Part shown: positions 60,824-64,000 of the stretch, piece by piece
How the letters are laid out: each line of letters begins with the position of its first letter
How positions within the stretch are numbered: the stretch's first letter is position 1
DNA from: Halogeometricum sp. S3BR5-2
Lineage (GTDB): Archaea > Halobacteriota > Halobacteria > Halobacteriales > Haloferacaceae
Direction: 5' to 3'
DNA length: 64,000 bases
Assembly (NCBI RefSeq): GCF_031624635.1
Contig: NZ_JAMQOQ010000002.1
Coordinates: 124,001-188,000, forward strand
Program-made: the position numbers and the translations under genes
The notes under the pieces: generated by a model
Seen by the model: the letters and a program-made list of their open reading frames with translations, nothing else
Database searches by the model: none
What the model was told of the DNA's origin: nothing

Positions 60824-61693
60824 CTACTCGACGCGGCGCATCAGGCCGAACAGTTCCTCTCGGTACGCCTCGGGCGTCAACCCGAGGTCGATGTCCACGC
60901 TGAGGTCGATGGCCGCCGAGGGCGACTCGGTCACCTCGCGCGCGAAGTTCGCCGCCGGGTAGGCGCCGCCGGCGACGAGCACCGACTCGTCGGCTATCCA
61001 CGCCGCGAGGTGGCCGGCGACGGGTATCTCGCCGCCCTCGATGGTGATGGGTTCCTCGCCCACGTCGACGCCGAAGCCCTCGAAGGCGTACGTCGCCTCG
61101 TACTCCGTCAGGCGGGCCGACGCGCCCGAGGCCACCTCGAACGTCCCCGTCCCGACCCGTTCGACCGGCGCGAGGCCGGCCTCCTTCAGGCGCGCCTCGA
61201 ACTGCGCCCGCGACTGCGACTCCACCTGCCCGAGCAGTTCCTTCCGCCCGGCGCCGGCGGGCAGACTCGTCAGGTCGGGGTCGAACGTCACCCGCGAGGC
61301 GAAGAACGTGGCGAACTGCCCGGACGCCTGCCCGAGCGTCTTCTCCTCGATTTCGGCCCGCAGGTCGGCGTCCTCGTACAGGAGCGTCCGCGTCGACGCC
61401 GTCACCGTCACCGGCCCGGCGTCCTGCTCGAACGCCGGGTCCTGCGTCACGTCGTCCACCTGTTCCCATCCGCCCTCGGAGAGGCGGCCCTCCGGGACGG
61501 TCGGCGGCCGCCGCGCCGCGCTGACGGTCCCCGAGGCGCCGCTACACCCGGCGAGCGCCGCCGTCCCCGCCGCGGCCGCGAGGCCGAGGAACGCGCGCCG
61601 CCGGTGGGTCGTCCCCGCCTGGTCGCGCGCCTGTCGGTTCGCTTCGTTCGCTTCCGTGCCCGGTTCTGTGTTCCCTTCCACGGCGAATCTCAT
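60824..61693 (-). CDS. Tat-exported lipoprotein (DUF6517-like)
   Basis: About 289 residues. The N-terminal 30 residues are polar; then comes a twin-arginine signal [22 protein letters not shown] with lipobox cysteine (LAGC). The mature domain of about 240 residues has repeated strands ([50 protein letters not shown]), matching my recollection of the haloarchaeal DUF6517 family. It should be anchored outside the membrane; function unknown. Start taken at MRFAVEGN; another Met lies nine codons upstream, but too near the TATA-like element at 61735-61740. Confidence 0.78.
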   Translation of the reverse strand: MRFAVEGNTEPGTEANEANRQARDQAGTTHRRRAFLGLAAAAGTAALAGCSGASGTVSAARRPPTVPEGRLSEGGWEQVDDVTQDPAFEQDAGPVTVTASTRTLLYEDADLRAEIEEKTLGQASGQFATFFASRVTFDPDLTSLPAGAGRKELLGQVESQSRAQFEARLKEAGLAPVERVGTGTFEVASGASARLTEYEATYAFEGFGVDVGEEPITIEGGEIPVAGHLAAWIADESVLVAGGAYPAANFAREVTESPSAAIDLSVDIDLGLTPEAYREELFGLMRRVE

Positions 61694-61785
61694 CCGCCGG
61701 CGATAAAGTACCTTTTCCATGAATTATCTGATTTGATATAGGAGTGCGAGCCGCTTTTGCCCGCGCCGCGCCCACAGTCCCGTAC

Positions 61786-62769
61786 GTGCACGCCGACCCC
61801 GACCGACCGCGGGAGTTCGCCTTCGAACTCGCCCTCTGCTCGCACCTCGAAGAGGCGACCGACTGGGTGCTCGGTCGGCAACTCGGCGCCGCCGTCGCCG
61901 CGCCCGCCCGCCGCGTCGTCGACGTCTGCGGACTCGTCCCCGGCCCGGCGTTCGACGACCGGGCGGCCGTCTCCGAGCAGACCGTTCCGGTTCGGGCTAT
62001 CACGAGCGACGTCGGCGTCGGCGAGGCGGTGTTCTGGCGCGACGCGTTCGACTGCCACCGCGAGACGGCCAGGGAGACGGTCGACGCCGCCGTCGAGGCG
62101 GGCTTCTTCGAGTCCGAAATCCGCGGCGGCCGCGAGTACGTCCGTCGAACGACGCGCTACCCCGAGGACTGGTTCGCGTCGCTCGTCGGCGTCGAGAACA
62201 AACCCGACCTGGACGCCCCCGGCGACCTCGAACGCCAACTCCGAACGGACGTCTCGCTCGGCCTGTTCGACGAGGTGGTGTTGGCCACGGAGAGTCACGT
62301 CACCCGCGCGCACCTCAACCGTATCCCCGAGGCTGTCGGCGTCTGGCGGTTCGACCCGACGACGGGCGAGCGAACCGTCGTCCGAGAACCGACGCCGCTC
62401 GACCCCACCGCGCCGGGCGTCGAACTCGTCGCCGAACGCCCCCTCCGGACCGACGTGACCGTCGTCTCCGAAGCGGAGAAGCGACTCGCGCGACTCCGCG
62501 TCGCGGAGCGCACCTACGGCAAGGGCTGGCGGACGTACGAGTTCCCCCCGTGCGCGAACGTGCGGGCGACCGACGACGGCCGCCCCTACTGCGCGCACTT
62601 CGGCCGCGTGGTCGACCCCGGCCGCGAATGCGGCGGCGACTGCCCGGCGTTCGAGGCGGGCGACCCGCCCGCCGTCGACGCCGCGACGCTCCGGGACGAC
62701 CGGACCCCGTGGGTCGGAGACCCCGCGGGCGTCGCGCGCCGGCAGAGCGGGCTGGACCGGTTCCTGTAA
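61786..62769 (+). CDS. DUF5787-like protein with possible PD-(D/E)XK and Cys-cluster features
   Basis: A 327-residue protein starting at GTG (MHADPDRPREFAFELALC). It fits my memory of haloarchaeal DUF5787. Visible features: Cys18 in an N-terminal helix, an Asp46 strand (RRVVDVCGL), a YPEDWFASLVGVENKPDL segment with Glu137-x-Lys139, then Gln151 in LERQLRTDVSLGLFDEVVLATES, a layout like restriction-endonuclease-fold nucleases. The C-terminal part holds Cys256, Cys269, Cys282 and Cys286, which with Cys18 resemble the iron-sulfur clamp of Cas4/AddB nucleases. The nuclease reading is inference. Divergent from the Tat lipoprotein. Confidence 0.75.
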   Translation: MHADPDRPREFAFELALCSHLEEATDWVLGRQLGAAVAAPARRVVDVCGLVPGPAFDDRAAVSEQTVPVRAITSDVGVGEAVFWRDAFDCHRETARETVDAAVEAGFFESEIRGGREYVRRTTRYPEDWFASLVGVENKPDLDAPGDLERQLRTDVSLGLFDEVVLATESHVTRAHLNRIPEAVGVWRFDPTTGERTVVREPTPLDPTAPGVELVAERPLRTDVTVVSEAEKRLARLRVAERTYGKGWRTYEFPPCANVRATDDGRPYCAHFGRVVDPGRECGGDCPAFEAGDPPAVDAATLRDDRTPWVGDPAGVARRQSGLDRFL

Positions 62770-62782
62770 CCGCGACCCGCGC

Positions 62783-62989
62783 TCACTCTTCGTTTCCGTC
62801 CCCGCCTCCGCGCTCCCCCCGGTCGGCGTGGACGAGGCCGACGGTCACGACGAACCCGAGGAAGACGACGAAGACGGCGCCGCCGACGAAGTCGACGCGC
62901 CCCGTCAGAACCACCGAGACGGCCGCGTAGACGACGCCGCCGACGAGGGCGCTGCCGACGGCGTACGGGAGTCCGGGCGGCGTCTCCAC
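62783..62989 (-). CDS. small two-span membrane protein, 68 aa
   Basis: A 68-residue protein read from a GTG at 62987-62989, starting METPPGLPYAVGSALVGG. Two helices (AVGSALVGGVVYAAVSVVL and VGGAVFVVFLGFVVTVGLVHA) are followed by an acidic/Gly-rich tail. The start lies 6 bp after the stop of the MBL gene on the same strand, so it is likely translated from the same mRNA. Family unknown. Confidence 0.65.
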   Translation of the reverse strand: METPPGLPYAVGSALVGGVVYAAVSVVLTGRVDFVGGAVFVVFLGFVVTVGLVHADRGERGGGDGNEE

Positions 62990-62994
62990 GGGAC

Positions 62995-63819
62995 TCAGAG
63001 CTCGTACTGCTCGCCGTCGAGCGCCAGCGGTTCCTCGAACGCCTCCTCGACCGGATAGAAGTGCGCGGTGTGGACGAGTCGGGTCTGCTCGGCGTTCACG
63101 TCCGCGGCGAGGTCCAGGGCCCCCTCCCGCGTCATGTGCTTCGTGCCGAACGTGCGCGGGACGCCGTCGGCGTCGTGGTGCTTGCCGCCGAGCGGATGGT
63201 GCTCGCAGAGCGACGCCGGGACGATGGCGTCGGCCAAGAAGAGGTCCGGGTCCGCGAGCGCCTCCCTCGATTCCTCGGGGACGCCGTAGCTCGTATCGCC
63301 CGACAGCGAGAGTTTCGCGCCCGTCTCGGGGTCCTCGACCGTCAGCCCGAAGCAGATGAGGGGCGGGTGGTCGACGGGGACGAGCGTCACGTCCAGCCCG
63401 CACGTTCGGAAGGACTCGAAGGGAGTCTGCTCGCGCACCGTGATGCGGTCGAGGTAGTCGTACTTCTGCGAGACGGTGTCCGCGACGCTCTGCCCCGTCT
63501 TCGGGTCCACCTCGTCGGCCGCGTGGACCGGCAGGTCGTCGAACACCCGGTAGGCGTTCCCGAGGCCGTCGACGTGGTCGAAGTGGATGTGGCTGACGAG
63601 GCCCGCGTCGGGGAGGGGGACGTCGTGCGTCAGGAACTGCTGGCGGAAGTCGGGGCTGAAGTCGACGAGCAGCGACTCGCCGGTCCGCGTGTTCTCGACG
63701 TGGACCGAGAAGCGCGACCGCTCGACGCCGCGGGCGCGCGCCTCGCGGCAGGTGTCGCAGTCGCACCCGACGGTCGGCGTGCCCGTGGTGTCGCCCGTTC
63801 CGAGGAGGGTGACGCGCAT
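62995..63819 (-). CDS. PhnP-like MBL-fold phosphodiesterase
   Basis: A 274-residue metallo-beta-lactamase-fold enzyme. LLGTGDTTGTPTVGCDCDTCREA with a structural-zinc cysteine pattern (CDCDTC) near residue 20, VDFSPDFRQQFL, then SHIHFDHVDGL (metal His and Asp), LSGDTSYG, DAIVPASLCEHHP and TFGTKHMTREGALDLA with the remaining ligands. This is the PhnP family, which hydrolyses cyclic phosphodiesters such as ribose cyclic phosphate. No phn genes are near, so the natural substrate is open. A small membrane-protein gene follows 5 bp away. Confidence 0.87.
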   Translation of the reverse strand: MRVTLLGTGDTTGTPTVGCDCDTCREARARGVERSRFSVHVENTRTGESLLVDFSPDFRQQFLTHDVPLPDAGLVSHIHFDHVDGLGNAYRVFDDLPVHAADEVDPKTGQSVADTVSQKYDYLDRITVREQTPFESFRTCGLDVTLVPVDHPPLICFGLTVEDPETGAKLSLSGDTSYGVPEESREALADPDLFLADAIVPASLCEHHPLGGKHHDADGVPRTFGTKHMTREGALDLAADVNAEQTRLVHTAHFYPVEEAFEEPLALDGEQYEL

Positions 63820-63906
63820 CGTCGGGTGTAGGGGACGGCGGGGTGATAAGCGTAGTCGAAGGCGAAGGAGAAAATGCCGAGACCGCGGAACGGCGACGCG
63901 GCGCGC

Positions 63907-64000
63907 TCAGTCGTCGTGGGAGTGCCCGTGGTCGTTGGAGTGGCCGTCGCCGCTCCCGCCGCCGTCGCCCGCCACCAACTGCTCGCCGTCGGACATCATG
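63907..64000 (-). CDS. C-terminal end of a His-rich protein (cut by window edge)
   Basis: The minus strand reads MMSDGEQLVAGDGGGSG then a tail of GHSNDHGHSHDD up to TGA at 63907-63909. A Gly-rich spacer and a His-Asp tail look like the metal-binding end of a longer protein, for instance a SlyD-type isomerase or a metal transporter or chaperone. The rest lies beyond the window. It is the next gene upstream of the PhnP-like gene on the same strand. Confidence 0.5.
   Translation of the reverse strand, partial: MMSDGEQLVAGDGGGSGDGHSNDHGHSHDD

Overview
The window is a high-GC, acidic-proteome stretch from a halophilic archaeon (class Halobacteria). The lineage is shown by archaeal information-processing genes (aIF2-gamma, Rpo7/RpoE', Spt4, S19e, S24e, PDCD5-type protein, class I lysyl-tRNA synthetase, a Kae1-Bud32 fusion), many haloarchaea-specific small families, Tat/lipobox lipoproteins, Asp/Glu-rich proteins and TATA boxes placed for leaderless mRNAs. 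The genus cannot be fixed from the sequence; a Haloferacales-type organism is an inference.

Layout. 0-5.3 kb: a ferredoxin-dependent nitrite/sulfite reductase, small conserved proteins, a ParB-like DNA-binding protein and an M20 deacylase. 5.4-5.8 kb: tRNA-Lys(UUU) followed by two further copies of its 3' end. 5.9-9.1 kb: four co-directional, overlapping or adjacent genes for hyperacidic proteins with glycine-zipper or LLGL/GNLLGNLL cores; this is the best candidate for an undescribed system. 9.1-19 kb: oligoendopeptidase F, a zinc-finger microprotein, an M28 peptidase, a HAD hydrolase, TruA, two convergent sulfatase-fold enzymes and a beta-helix lipoprotein. 19-31 kb: mostly housekeeping genes (HisS, S19e-PDCD5-PP-loop operon, ThiL, MobB-MoaE fusion, PyrH-LysS) mixed with membrane proteins, including one of two site-2 proteases. 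31-45 kb: the second site-2 protease, PadR regulator, PitA (chlorite-dismutase/monooxygenase fusion), pantoate kinase, aldo/keto reductase, a sucrose/fructan pair (GH32 plus GH68), an acyltransferase, a zinc-ribbon membrane protein and an Nmad3-like protein.

45-50 kb: tRNA-Gly(CCC), NadE, enoyl-CoA hydratase and tRNA-Thr(GGU). The tRNA-Thr gene is followed by an AT-richer 1.7 kb segment that ends in a 57-nt copy of the tRNA 3' part. This looks like a small or decayed integrated element with two small membrane-protein genes and no visible integrase. 49.7-55.4 kb: MBL hydrolase, membrane proteins, a TrkA-like regulator, a 33-residue microprotein overlapping a PIN-like gene, DUF1428 and an Ham1-type XTPase.

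55.5-60.7 kb: a leftward information-processing block running aIF2-gamma, PIN ribonuclease, RpoE', Spt4, GTP-dependent dephospho-CoA kinase, S24e, Kae1-Bud32. 60.8-64 kb: a Tat lipoprotein, a DUF5787-type protein with nuclease-like and cysteine-cluster features, a small membrane protein, a PhnP-like MBL enzyme and the cut C-terminus of a His-rich protein. All three tRNA genes in the window have partial copies of themselves close by.
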